Assembly (NCBI GenBank): GCA_947072805.1
Contig: CAMTJK010000119.1
Coordinates: 1-10,241 of the forward strand
DNA from: an uncultured Prevotella sp.
Lineage (GTDB): Bacteria > Bacteroidota > Bacteroidia > Bacteroidales > Bacteroidaceae
Direction: 5' to 3'
Length of the DNA stretch: 10,241 bases
Shown piece by piece: positions 1 through 6,497 of the stretch. Each line of letters starts with the position of its first letter. Positions within the stretch are counted from its first letter, which is position 1. The notes beneath the pieces are model-generated. The model did no database searches, was not told the origin of the DNA, and saw only the letters and a program-made list of their open reading frames with translations. Made by a program: the position numbers and the translations under genes.

Positions 1-114
1 ACGATTTGCAGAGAGCCCGATTACTGTGGTTCGTTGGGTGACTCAAATCGCATCTTGGAGATGCTTGACAGGTATTATTTTAATGGTTGCATCGGAACGG
101 ATAGTTCTCTTTAA
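1..114 (+). CDS. 3' end of an unidentified gene (37 codons visible)
   Basis: Frame 1 is open from the window edge to a TAA at 112-114. It gives a 37-residue C-terminus containing CREPDYCGSLGDSNRILEML and ending GTDSSL. I do not recognise the family. The reading looks genuine because it runs the same way as the polysaccharide genes that follow, ends 87 bases before the next start, and has ordinary mixed codons. By position it is probably another nucleotide-sugar or glycan enzyme, but nothing visible proves that. The 87-base gap after it is very A/T-rich, with no clear terminator or TAnnTTTG promoter, so read-through into the next gene is plausible. Confidence 0.6.
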   Translation, partial: TICREPDYCGSLGDSNRILEMLDRYYFNGCIGTDSSL

Positions 115-201
115 AATAGAAAATTAGTATCACTTTGTTTGGAAAAGAATATTGAAAAATTGATAAAGTATTAAAATTTGATAATTAAAAATTTAATTAA
201 A

Positions 202-957
202 ATGATTAATGTAGGAATTATCGGATGCGGCTTCGTGGGTGGAGCCCTGAAAGATTGGTTGGAGAACAACAATCCTGAGTGTAAACTTTTCATTAGCGAC
301 CCTGCAAAGGGTTACAACGATTCGATGGTAGACATCGACATTGCCTTCTTGCAGATTCATGTGCCGACAGAGGATGATGGTACACAGGACTTGACCCTCA
401 TGAAGGAGCTTATCAAGAACCTTCCTGACGTGCCAGTATTTGTTCGTACTACTATTCTCCCGGGAACCAGCGATATGCTCTCTCGTGAAACGGGACATAA
501 GGTGCATTATATGCCTGAGTTCCTCACAGAGCGTACGCATATCGAGGATTTCAAGAAGCAGACGATGGTGTTCACAGGTGCGCATGAGCTACTCACCAAA
601 ATCTTTGTCGGCAAGAAGTTTACAGTAATGTCTCCACTGGAGGCAGAATTGACGAAATACATGCACAATGTGTTTGGAGCATATAAAGTGACTTACTTCA
701 ATGCTTGCCGCGAATATTGCGAGCAGATGGGTGGTGACTGGCGCAAGGTGCATACTGGAATGCTGCTTTCAGGTTATATCAACGACACGCATACATACGT
801 TCCTGGTCCTGATGGTAAATTCGGCTATGGTGGCAAGTGCTTCCCTAAGGATGTGAATGCATTTGCAAAGATGACCAAGGGAACACCTCTCGGTACACTT
901 CTTGAGCACCTGCATGAGCTGAATGTTCATTTCCGTGGATTTGAAGAGCATATATAA
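202..957 (+). CDS. Short UDP-glucose/GDP-mannose dehydrogenase-like protein
   Basis: This is a 251-residue member of the UDP-glucose/GDP-mannose dehydrogenase superfamily, whose full enzymes oxidise a UDP-sugar C6 alcohol to a uronic acid with NAD. Visible motifs are the N-terminal Rossmann loop GIIGCGFVGGAL (5-16), TTILPGT (83-89), MPEFLTE (104-110), the conserved Lys152 and Asn156 region, and GYGGKCFPKD (208-217) with the expected catalytic Cys213. Full enzymes are usually about 390-450 residues. Here the C-terminal UDP-binding domain is absent and the protein stops about 35 residues after the Cys motif. The stop is clean and the reading shows no decay, so this may be a natural short form rather than a fragment. 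I chose ATG 202 because the Rossmann strand starts right after it; TTG 178 would add an A/T-rich, Lys/Asn-rich extension. It is cytoplasmic and probably in the glycan operon, 23 bases before the glycosyltransferase. Family assignment is secure; activity is less so. Confidence 0.85.
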   Translation: MINVGIIGCGFVGGALKDWLENNNPECKLFISDPAKGYNDSMVDIDIAFLQIHVPTEDDGTQDLTLMKELIKNLPDVPVFVRTTILPGTSDMLSRETGHKVHYMPEFLTERTHIEDFKKQTMVFTGAHELLTKIFVGKKFTVMSPLEAELTKYMHNVFGAYKVTYFNACREYCEQMGGDWRKVHTGMLLSGYINDTHTYVPGPDGKFGYGGKCFPKDVNAFAKMTKGTPLGTLLEHLHELNVHFRGFEEHI

Positions 958-980
958 TCACTTAATATATAAGATTGTAT

Positions 981-1988
981 ATGCTATCAGTAATAGTACC
1001 AATCTATCAAGAGGAAAAATACATTTCCAAATGTATAGATAGTATGCTCAGTCAGGATTATCCCAAGGACGACTTGGAGATAATCCTGGTTGATGGCATG
1101 AGTAAGGATAGAACCCGTGAAATAGTTGCGACCTATACGGCAAAGTATCCGTTCATTCGTATGATTGACAATCCCGAACGAATAGCTCCATGTGCGATGA
1201 ATCGCGGAATCAAGGAGGCAAAAGGTGATGTAATTATGCGATTGGATGCACATGCTACATACGAAAAGAACTATTTTTCTTCTTTAGCTTACGGACTAAA
1301 TAAATATAATGCTGACAATATCGGTTCGGTTTGCCGTACTGACGTGTTGAACAAAACTCCTAAAACACTTGCTATAAAAGAAGTGTTGAGCAACAGATTT
1401 GGTGTTGGTAATTCTACTTTTAGAACTGGTATTGATGGTGCCCAGGAAGTTGAGACTGTCCCGTTTGGATGTTGGAAAAGAGAAGTGTTTGAAAAGTATG
1501 GCTATTATGACACTCGTTTAGTACGTAACCAAGATATTGAATTGAATAAGCGTATCATTAGAGGTGGAGGTAAGATTGTAATTATCCCTGACACTTTCTG
1601 CACATATCTGGCTCGTGAGAACTATAAAGCATTGGCAAAAAACAACTTTGGCAATGGTAAATGGAATATCCTTACTGTATATTTCACTAAGGAAATTCGT
1701 TCTTTGTCTGTTCGTCACTTCGTGCCTCTTATTTTCGTGCTTTCGTTGATTATACCTCCCTTAGTAGGTTTGTTTTGGTGGCCTGCTTTGTTCATAAGCC
1801 TCTTGTCTCTGTTTTCTTATTTGCTGGTCTTAGGGACTATTAGTGCTAAGTTAGCAATAAAGAAAGGCTTAAACTTTTTCTATTTGTTAGCTAGTTTTAT
1901 TGTACTTCATGTTTCTTATGGCTGGGGGTCGTTTGTAGGCATACTAAGCATATTGTTTCATCGTCCTTTTGTTGCTAAGAATAATTAA
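981..1988 (+). CDS. Family 2 glycosyltransferase with C-terminal membrane segments (ExoA-like)
   Basis: A 335-residue GT-A fold glycosyltransferase of family 2. It should transfer a sugar from a nucleotide-sugar donor to a lipid-linked glycan on the cytoplasmic face of the membrane. The N-terminus MLSVIVPIYQEEKYI is the typical first strand. VDGMSKDRTREIV (37-49) is the nucleotide-binding segment, RLDAH (87-91) holds the DxD-equivalent metal motif, and NQDIELN (183-189) is the (E/Q)D acceptor/base region. Hydrophobic stretches at about 247-265, 266-287 and 298-325 predict membrane anchoring. This arrangement resembles ExoA-type succinoglycan transferases, although the donor sugar cannot be read from sequence. 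ATG 981 begins at the first strand; the TTG at 975 would add only two residues. The gene is A/T-richer than the next one (19 of 60 G+C at 1501-1560 against 31 of 60 at 2221-2280), which is common in shuffled polysaccharide loci. Confidence 0.93.
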   Translation: MLSVIVPIYQEEKYISKCIDSMLSQDYPKDDLEIILVDGMSKDRTREIVATYTAKYPFIRMIDNPERIAPCAMNRGIKEAKGDVIMRLDAHATYEKNYFSSLAYGLNKYNADNIGSVCRTDVLNKTPKTLAIKEVLSNRFGVGNSTFRTGIDGAQEVETVPFGCWKREVFEKYGYYDTRLVRNQDIELNKRIIRGGGKIVIIPDTFCTYLARENYKALAKNNFGNGKWNILTVYFTKEIRSLSVRHFVPLIFVLSLIIPPLVGLFWWPALFISLLSLFSYLLVLGTISAKLAIKKGLNFFYLLASFIVLHVSYGWGSFVGILSILFHRPFVAKNN

Positions 1989-1991
1989 TAA

Positions 1992-2026
1992 AATAAAGTC
2001 GATTCACTTTATTGATAATAGTGAAT
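1992..2026 (+). promoter_or_regulatory. Two mutually exclusive hairpins in the gap before the sugar transferase
   Basis: Hairpin A pairs AATAAAGT (1992-1999) with ACTTTATT (2006-2013) around a 6-base loop. Hairpin B pairs ATTCACT (2002-2008) with AGTGAAT (2020-2026) around an 11-base loop. Both stems are perfect and share 2002-2013, so only one can form at a time. Neither is followed by a run of T, so they are not standard terminators. They could be a switchable mRNA leader or a partial attenuator between the two glycan genes. The base pairing is directly visible; any function is inference. Confidence 0.4.
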
Positions 2027-2038
2027 GCGGATGGTATT

Positions 2039-2062
2039 AGATGGTTTGTTGATAAATCATCT
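2039..2062 (+). promoter_or_regulatory. Third hairpin in the leader of the sugar transferase gene
   Basis: AGATGGTTT (2039-2047) pairs with AAATCATCT (2054-2062) over nine pairs, one of them G-U, with loop GTTGAT. It lies 36 bases before the sugar transferase ATG. No T-run follows, so a regulatory or mRNA-processing structure is more likely than termination. Confidence is limited because A/T-rich gaps form such stems by chance fairly often. Confidence 0.3.
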
Positions 2063-2098
2063 TAAGTATTTCTTATAGGCTTTAAAGATAAATACGAT

Positions 2099-2752
2099 AT
2101 GATACTAAAATGGATTTTTGATAGAGTCGTGGCTTTGATTGGACTCTTGTTTCTCTGGCCAGTGCTGCTTGTGGTGGCTATTCTGGTGAAAGTGAAGATG
2201 CCTGGAGGACCTGCGTTCTTCGTGCAGAAACGTGTGGGCAAGGGCGGTAAGCTGTTTAACTGCCATAAGTTCCGTACGATGACGGTGAAGCATAACGGCT
2301 CAACGGTTTCGGTGGCTGGCGACTCTCGTATCACACCTTTTGGTGCTGTCTTGCGCCACTATAAGCTCGATGAACTGCCGGGGCTGTGGGATGTGCTGAT
2401 TGGCAATATGTCGTTTGTTGGTCCTCGTCCTGACGTGCCTGGGTATGCCGATAAGCTGACGGGTGATGACAGGGATGTGCTAAAGCTTCGTCCGGGGATT
2501 ACTGGTCCCGCAACGCTGAAGTACCGCCTTGAGGATGAGATGATTTTCGATTATGTGGCTAAGCGTCAGGCGGAAGGAGATAAGCGTCCGATGCAGGAAA
2601 TCGCTACTGAATATAACGACAAGGTCATCTATCCCGATAAGGTGCGCATCAACTGCTACTACTATCGCAACTACAGTTTCTGGAAGGACATTGAGATGAT
2701 TTTTGCTACGGTGCTGGGGTGGAAAGTGAAGTTCGCTGGGGAGGAGTTCTGA
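2099..2752 (+). CDS. Undecaprenyl-phosphate sugar-1-phosphate transferase (PglC-like bacterial sugar transferase)
   Basis: A 217-residue monotopic phosphoglycosyl transferase (bacterial sugar transferase family, PF02397). These enzymes start glycan synthesis by moving a sugar-1-phosphate from a UDP-sugar to undecaprenyl phosphate at the inner membrane. The protein begins almost at once with a hydrophobic re-entrant segment (about 9-31, VVALIGLLFLWPVLLVVAIL) containing Pro21, as in PglC, and has no large N-terminal multi-spanning domain of the WbaP type. Conserved blocks are KFRTM (57-61), the catalytic Asp91-Glu92 in LDELPGLWDVL, MSFVGPRPD (104-112) and RPGITG (131-136). Length suits the minimal PglC class plus a C-terminal extension that ends in a conserved-looking W-K-D-I-x-x-I-F-A-T-V segment. 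The start is ATG 2099, with no Shine-Dalgarno. In many such loci this enzyme acts with a sugar aminotransferase and an acetyltransferase; the aminotransferase at 4940 may be its former neighbour. The exact sugar is unknown. Confidence 0.95.
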   Translation: MILKWIFDRVVALIGLLFLWPVLLVVAILVKVKMPGGPAFFVQKRVGKGGKLFNCHKFRTMTVKHNGSTVSVAGDSRITPFGAVLRHYKLDELPGLWDVLIGNMSFVGPRPDVPGYADKLTGDDRDVLKLRPGITGPATLKYRLEDEMIFDYVAKRQAEGDKRPMQEIATEYNDKVIYPDKVRINCYYYRNYSFWKDIEMIFATVLGWKVKFAGEEF

Positions 2753-2782
2753 CCTTGCTGGTGGGAAGATTAGATAAAAAAG

Positions 2783-2795
2783 CGGTCTTCGACCG
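2783..2795. terminator. Short G+C hairpin flanked by A-runs (possible weak terminator for the - strand)
   Basis: CGGTC (2783-2787) and GACCG (2791-2795) form a perfect 5-bp stem around TTC. A-runs lie on both sides, so the U-tract expected of an intrinsic terminator appears only for transcripts on the - strand. No - strand gene is visible nearby. On the + strand it is just a hairpin 30 bases after the sugar transferase stop. The call is weak. Confidence 0.2.
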
Positions 2796-2875
2796 AAAAA
2801 ATGTTGTTTGGAACTATCAATCTTTAAGGAAATGAGGGCGTATGTTAAAATTTTGGAAGATTTAATATAATAATC

Positions 2876-2944
2876 ATCTATAGATAAAAAAATAATCGTA
2901 ACTTTGCATCGCAAAGTCGTTGCCTCGTGTGACATGGTGACATG
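2876..2944 (+). promoter_or_regulatory. Promoter and probable operator of the Panacea module
   Basis: The Bacteroidota-type -7 box TAACTTTG is at 2899-2906; I see no clear -33 TTTG. Three repeats crowd it. A perfect 10-base palindrome ATCTATAGAT lies just upstream (2876-2885). An inverted repeat ACTTTGC-ATC-GCAAAGT (2901-2917) overlaps the -7 box and likely start site. A tandem duplication of GTGACATG (2929-2944) follows in the leader. The arrangement would suit autoregulation by a toxin-antitoxin complex, although Panacea proteins lack an obvious HTH. The repeats are directly visible; the operator role is inference. Confidence 0.5.
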
Positions 2945-3015
2945 TTTGTACCCTTGGCGCGATTTTTGATAGCTATAATATAGTGAATTGTGAAACCATA
3001 AATATTAGTTCTCCT

Positions 3016-3489
3016 ATGATTAAAGTTCAATTGGTAGCTTCGTATATCTGCAAAAGATATATGGATACTTTTCATCAGGCAATTGATGAGATGAAGCTGC
3101 ATAAGCTTCTTTATTTTACACAGCGAGAAGCACTCGTTCAGACAGGTGAACCTATGTTTGCTGAACAGTTTATGGCTTGGAAATATGGTCCCGTGATGCC
3201 GTTAATCAGACCTCTGTACAAAAATGGTCTGCTTATAAATATGCCATCAGATGACTTTATTAATGCGAACAAAAACGTTTTTGATATGGTATTTACGCAA
3301 TATGCTCCTCGTGACTCTTGGAGTTTAAGCATGCTTTCACATGATGAGTATTCTTGGATTAAGGCTAGAAATGGTTGTGGGGTGGATGATTATTGCGACA
3401 CATTAATTCAATTGGAGGATATTCGTGAGGATGCCAAAAGAATTAAATTACGAAGAGCATTGTATCGTAATAACGTAACCACTGTATGA
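3016..3489 (+). CDS. Panacea-domain (DUF4065/SocA-like) antitoxin-type protein
   Basis: A 157-residue protein with the Panacea fold (PF13274). Known members neutralise diverse toxins in two-gene toxin-antitoxin systems, and the Caulobacter member SocA acts as a ClpXP adaptor for its toxin. Diagnostic motifs are VASYICKRY (6-14), MKLHKLLYFTQ (26-36), MAWKYGPVMP (53-62) and LSMLSHDEYSWIKAR (104-118), which match the family order and spacing across essentially the whole protein. I chose ATG 3016 because the family usually begins a few residues before the V-A-x-Y-I motif; GTG 2983, in frame, would add 11 unconserved residues and cannot be excluded. Its last bases overlap the next start as ATGA, so translation of the two proteins is probably coupled. 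Antitoxin gene first is the usual order for this family. There is no HTH, signal peptide or membrane segment, so it is cytosolic. The A/T-rich module interrupts a polysaccharide cluster, which suggests acquisition. Confidence 0.88.
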   Translation: MIKVQLVASYICKRYMDTFHQAIDEMKLHKLLYFTQREALVQTGEPMFAEQFMAWKYGPVMPLIRPLYKNGLLINMPSDDFINANKNVFDMVFTQYAPRDSWSLSMLSHDEYSWIKARNGCGVDDYCDTLIQLEDIREDAKRIKLRRALYRNNVTTV

Positions 3490-4340
3490 GAATAACAGAA
3501 GAACAAAAAGCGAAGATTGACAGCTTGTCTTGTGAGCGTCTTTCAAGCAATCTTGATAACAAGGCGGCTATTCAGTTGGTCTCGAATAAGCAGAATCCTA
3601 ACCTTGTTTCGTATTTACAGGGTCCGGCTTGGGATGAGGATGCTAGAGGTGAGAATGCGTTTTACCTAGTAAAGGATCAGAAAGGTAACATATTATATTT
3701 CTTTGCCATCAAAACAGGTTTGCTGATTGAAAACTTGAATTTGGAAAAGTTGAATGCTGCTTCCGAGTTTTTAGATAAGTTCAAGAAGTATACTGCCCCA
3801 GAAACCTCGCAAGAAGATAAAACAGTGTTAGAGGGTGAATTGCGTGACTTGATAAAACGTTACGGATTTGATATTGCGCAGATTATCACCTTGAACAAAA
3901 AGAAGAATCGTCTTCGTTCGGAGTTGGCTAAAGAACCCAATCAGAATGTAAACAGAGTGTTGGAAACGCATTCTGCTGTTGAGTTATGTATCTTTTGTGC
4001 GAATGACGCATGTAGGGAAGAGGCAAAGCCATATTCTTTTGGACACAAGATGGGCGTGATTGTATTTTGGCGTTTTGTCCTGTCGCAATTGCTAAAACTT
4101 CGACGTATTGCTGGATGTGAATATGCATATTTGTTTGCAGCGGATCAGACTCCCGATGGATTCCTTGTGAACTATTACAAAAAGCAGTTGCATTTTGCTC
4201 AGGATATCCAACTTGGTACTTCTAAGCCGAGTTATGACTATAACTGCTTTTTCCTTTGCCAAACACTTGAGAAACTGCATTCTTGTAGAACGAAGTTTTT
4301 TGAAGAGTTTAACAAAATGGAATCGGAAGATATGGTCTAA
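3486..4340 (+). CDS. GNAT-like N-acetyltransferase, probable toxin partner of the Panacea protein
   Basis: A 284-residue protein whose ATG overlaps the Panacea stop by four bases. The N-terminal half has the early GNAT strands, AFYLVKDQKGNILYFFAIKTGLL (58-80, shown by key residues Y60, V62, D64, G67, Y71 and F73). The C-terminal half has the core: AVELCIFCAND (164-174), a poorly conserved acetyl-CoA loop near SFGHKMGVIVFW (184-195), then GCEYAYLFAADQ (210-221) and LVNYYKKQLHF (227-237), the usual late GNAT strand and Tyr region. About 80 mostly helical, charged residues (81-163) separate the halves, an insertion that ordinary small GNATs lack. Known GNAT toxins acetylate aminoacyl-tRNAs or other targets; the target here is unknown. 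Pairing with a Panacea gene argues for a toxin, but a plain acetyltransferase remains possible. The protein should be cytosolic, without a signal or membrane segment. Confidence 0.72.
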   Translation: MRITEEQKAKIDSLSCERLSSNLDNKAAIQLVSNKQNPNLVSYLQGPAWDEDARGENAFYLVKDQKGNILYFFAIKTGLLIENLNLEKLNAASEFLDKFKKYTAPETSQEDKTVLEGELRDLIKRYGFDIAQIITLNKKKNRLRSELAKEPNQNVNRVLETHSAVELCIFCANDACREEAKPYSFGHKMGVIVFWRFVLSQLLKLRRIAGCEYAYLFAADQTPDGFLVNYYKKQLHFAQDIQLGTSKPSYDYNCFFLCQTLEKLHSCRTKFFEEFNKMESEDMV

Positions 4341-4342
4341 TA

Positions 4343-4369
4343 TTATATCGTGTTTGAAATACGATATAA
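4343..4369 (+). terminator. Hairpin after the Panacea/GNAT module (no T-run)
   Basis: TTATATCGT (4343-4351) and ACGATATAA (4361-4369) form a perfect 9-bp stem with a 9-base loop, starting two bases after the GNAT stop codon. The stem is A/T-rich and no T-run follows, so it is at best a weak or factor-assisted terminator or a 3'-end stabiliser. The position directly behind the module is the main argument for relevance. Confidence 0.4.
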
Positions 4370-4939
4370 GAAGATACTATTTCGCGCGAGAATTGAATAG
4401 AACCTCGGATTTGCGTGTATATAATGAGAATACATTTCGAGGAATTGGTCGCATATTGACTAATTGAAGTTTTGTGGATTGACCGCTGACTTGCAAACAT
4501 ATACATGATTTGTTAAGTTTTGCAAGTTTGTGGATTTTATTGCTTGTTTTTCGGTCGTGTGACCGTCTTTTTGAAAAAGAAATTTAATCGAATCTTGTTA
4601 TTACAAATGTGGCATTGTTCTGTTCTCCTGATGGAGAACGGGATGATGGTGCGTGCGTGGATTCTTGTATTTCGGCCTCAGGGAGTACGGAAGATTTTTT
4701 CCGACTGATAAGGAGGCTTTTTCTCCCGTTAGGGCTTTTTATCGGATGCTTTGCTTTTGAGGGATGCTTGCAGACTTTGGGGCAACCATAGCACCAGACT
4801 CGTAGAGTCAAAAGCAAAGGATACGCTTTTTTATCATATTAAAGAAAATTTTGCGCGAGGGCTGGTGAGGCTTTCGCTTTTTGGCTTGATATTCATTTGA
4901 ATAAACGATATAAACATTAACAATAAATTCTTTTAAACA
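4370..4939. other. 570-base gap with a structured block (about 4609-4830), possible dispersed element
   Basis: No convincing gene is visible. The block 4609-4830 is dense in short structures: hairpin GTTCTCC-TGAT-GGAGAAC (4622-4639), CGGAA/TTCCG (4688-4703), GGAG/CTCC (4712-4726), GACTC-GTA-GAGTC (4797-4809), and a repeated GGCTTTTT near 4715 and 4733. The - strand stays open for 77 codons (4584-4817) from a TTG, and the + strand for 60 (4609-4791) from a GTG. Both look like by-products of composition or of a conserved non-coding element rather than proteins. The rest (4370-4608) is A/T-rich and I see nothing in it. Upstream of the aminotransferase there is a 12-base palindrome ATTCATTTGAAT (4891-4902) but no good TAnnTTTG box. 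Confidence 0.4.
4810..4832 (+). terminator. Possible intrinsic terminator in the gap before the aminotransferase
   Basis: AAAAGC (4810-4815) pairs with GCTTTT (4825-4830) around a 9-base loop, and the stem runs straight into TTTTTT. It is immediately preceded by the G+C-richer hairpin GACTC-GTA-GAGTC (4797-4809), which could reinforce it. Stem stability is modest, so read-through is likely. It could end transcription from the upstream module. Confidence 0.4.
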
Positions 4940-6217
4940 ATGGTAGAAAGAAAAACTATCTACCTCTGTCTGGCTCATATGAGCGAGGACGGAATGGAAC
5001 AGAAATACGTCAAGGAGGCGTTCGACACGAACTGGGTGGTGCCGATGGGTCCGAACGTGAATGCGTTTGAACAGGACTTGGCGGACTTTGCTAATGGCAA
5101 TACTGACGGAAGCAAGCTCGACCGAAAGGTGGTGTGCCTCTCGGCCGGTACGGCTGCCGTACATCTGGCTCTGCTGGCGTGTGGCGTTGGCCCTGGCGAT
5201 GAGGTGCTTGTGCAGAGCTTCACGTTTTGTGCATCCTCCCATCCTATCACCTATCTTGGCGCAAAGCCTGTATTCGTGGGTTCTGAGCCTACAACTTGGA
5301 ACATGGATCCTGAACTATTAGAGAAGGCCATCATTGACCGCAAAGAGAAGACAGGAAAGTATCCTAAGGCAATCGCACCTGTAGCTCTCTATGGTATGCC
5401 TTACGATTGCGAGAAGATTATGGCTATTGCCGACAAGTACGGAATTCCTGTTGTTGAGGATGCTGCTGAAGGTATGGGTTCACGATTCAATGGTCAGGTA
5501 CTTGGTACTTTTGGTAAGTATGGTGTTCTCTCGTTCAATGGCAACAAGATGATCACCACTTCGGGTGGTGGTGCGCTCATCTGTCGTAATGCAGAAGATG
5601 CCAACGAGATCATGTGGTATGCCACTCAGGCGCGCGATGCTTATCCTTACTATCAGCATACAGCCATCGGTTACAACTACCGTATGAGTAACGTATGTGC
5701 AGGAATCGGTCGTGGTCAGATGACTGTTCTTGATGCGCATATTGCTCACCACAAGCACGTTCAGGCTCTGTATGAAGAGCTGCTGAAGGACGTGAAAGGC
5801 GTACACATGCATTGTCAGCCGGCAGATTCTCGTTATGACGCAAACTTCTGGCTTTGTGCTGCAACGATTGACCCTGAGGTGCGCATCCAAGGTCAGGAGA
5901 ATGCCTATAAGGAGGTAATCAAGTCGGCCGTAGGTGGTGCTGCCGGTGTCATCCATCAGGTGGATAGTGCAACTACCGATTGCCAGCCAAATGAAAACGT
6001 TGAAGCACTTCGTGTCTTCATGTTGGGCAAGAAGGTTGAGTGCCGTCCTTTATGGAAGCCAATGCACAAGCAGCCTGTATATGCAGAGATCGATGTCTAT
6101 ACCAATGGTGTGGAGGAGGATCTCTTCAAGGTCGGCTTCTGCCTGCCTGCCGGTCCGTATGTGACGGACGATGATGTGCGCTATATCGTGGATTGCATTC
6201 GTGAAGCGATAGTGTGA
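4940..6217 (+). CDS. DegT/DnrJ/EryC1/StrS-type PLP-dependent sugar aminotransferase
   Basis: A 425-residue cytosolic aminotransferase of the family that converts keto-sugar nucleotides to amino sugars with glutamate as usual donor and pyridoxal phosphate as cofactor. Fold type I motifs are in order: SAGTAAVHLALLACGVGPGD (68-87), the cofactor-binding loop; VVEDAAEGMGS (171-181), with Asp174 contacting the PLP ring; SFNGNKMITTSGGGAL (198-213), with Lys203 as Schiff-base lysine; and ECRPLWKPMHKQP (367-379), typical of the UDP-4-keto-sugar (PglE/WecE-like) branch. Length is slightly above the usual 370-400 because of loops around 54-62 and 325-350. ATG 4940 follows an A/T-rich leader without Shine-Dalgarno, as usual in this phylum. 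It fits an initiating sugar transferase making a bacillosamine-type amino sugar, but the matching acetyltransferase and dehydratase are not in the window and the product is unproven. A strong terminator follows 78 bases after the stop. Confidence 0.93.
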   Translation: MVERKTIYLCLAHMSEDGMEQKYVKEAFDTNWVVPMGPNVNAFEQDLADFANGNTDGSKLDRKVVCLSAGTAAVHLALLACGVGPGDEVLVQSFTFCASSHPITYLGAKPVFVGSEPTTWNMDPELLEKAIIDRKEKTGKYPKAIAPVALYGMPYDCEKIMAIADKYGIPVVEDAAEGMGSRFNGQVLGTFGKYGVLSFNGNKMITTSGGGALICRNAEDANEIMWYATQARDAYPYYQHTAIGYNYRMSNVCAGIGRGQMTVLDAHIAHHKHVQALYEELLKDVKGVHMHCQPADSRYDANFWLCAATIDPEVRIQGQENAYKEVIKSAVGGAAGVIHQVDSATTDCQPNENVEALRVFMLGKKVECRPLWKPMHKQPVYAEIDVYTNGVEEDLFKVGFCLPAGPYVTDDDVRYIVDCIREAIV

Positions 6218-6294
6218 TAATAATGTGCCCTGTCGGGGAACAGTAATTTGTAAGAACTGTAAGATTCGTAAAAAAGAAAGTATAAACGAACGAA

Positions 6295-6333
6295 AGCGTC
6301 ATCGGAAGAAATTCCGGTGGCGCTTTTGTTTTT
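6295..6333 (+). terminator. Strong intrinsic terminator of the aminotransferase gene
   Basis: A 13-bp stem joins 6295-6307 (AGCGTCATCGGAA) to 6312-6324 (TTCCGGTGGCGCT), with two G-U pairs and a GAAA loop. It is followed by TTTTGTTTTT. This is a textbook intrinsic terminator for + strand transcription, ending the aminotransferase unit. A near-copy occurs after the PIN gene at 8152-8187. Confidence 0.92.
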
Positions 6334-6343
6334 ATCGAACACG
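6296..6343 (+). repeat. Direct repeat, copy 1 (terminator plus TCGAACACG)
   Basis: This 48-base unit recurs at 8152-8195. The first 32 positions (terminator stem and first Ts) differ at two sites, A/G at 6310 and C/T at 6321. After a small length difference in the T-run, both continue with TCGAACACG. The two copies bracket the HTH-ImmA/PIN module exactly. Beyond them I see no further similarity. Confidence 0.85.
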
Positions 6344-6497
6344 AAACACTCGCGCTTATGGCTATCTAACGAATTGGTACTGGCTTCCAGTCTAAAGTCG
6401 AACATGTTTCTATTGTATTTGAAAGCTGCTTGTAACTATCCATAATTTAAGAAAAAGATGACGATTTTGTGATTTAAGTATTTTTAATACGAAAATG

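Noticed and set aside
178..201. TTG start 24 bases upstream for the dehydrogenase-like protein
   Set aside because: It adds eight A/T-encoded residues before the Rossmann strand; ATG 202 fits the family start.
2983..3015. GTG start for the Panacea protein
   Set aside because: The extra 11 residues show no family motif; ATG 3016 is closer to the expected domain start, though GTG is not excluded.
4808..5250. Long - strand frames opposite the start of the aminotransferase
   Set aside because: They lie on the complement of a clearly coding, motif-rich gene and show no recognisable domain.
5480..5956. 158-codon - strand frame inside the aminotransferase
   Set aside because: It is a shadow of the conserved + strand gene, with no motifs.
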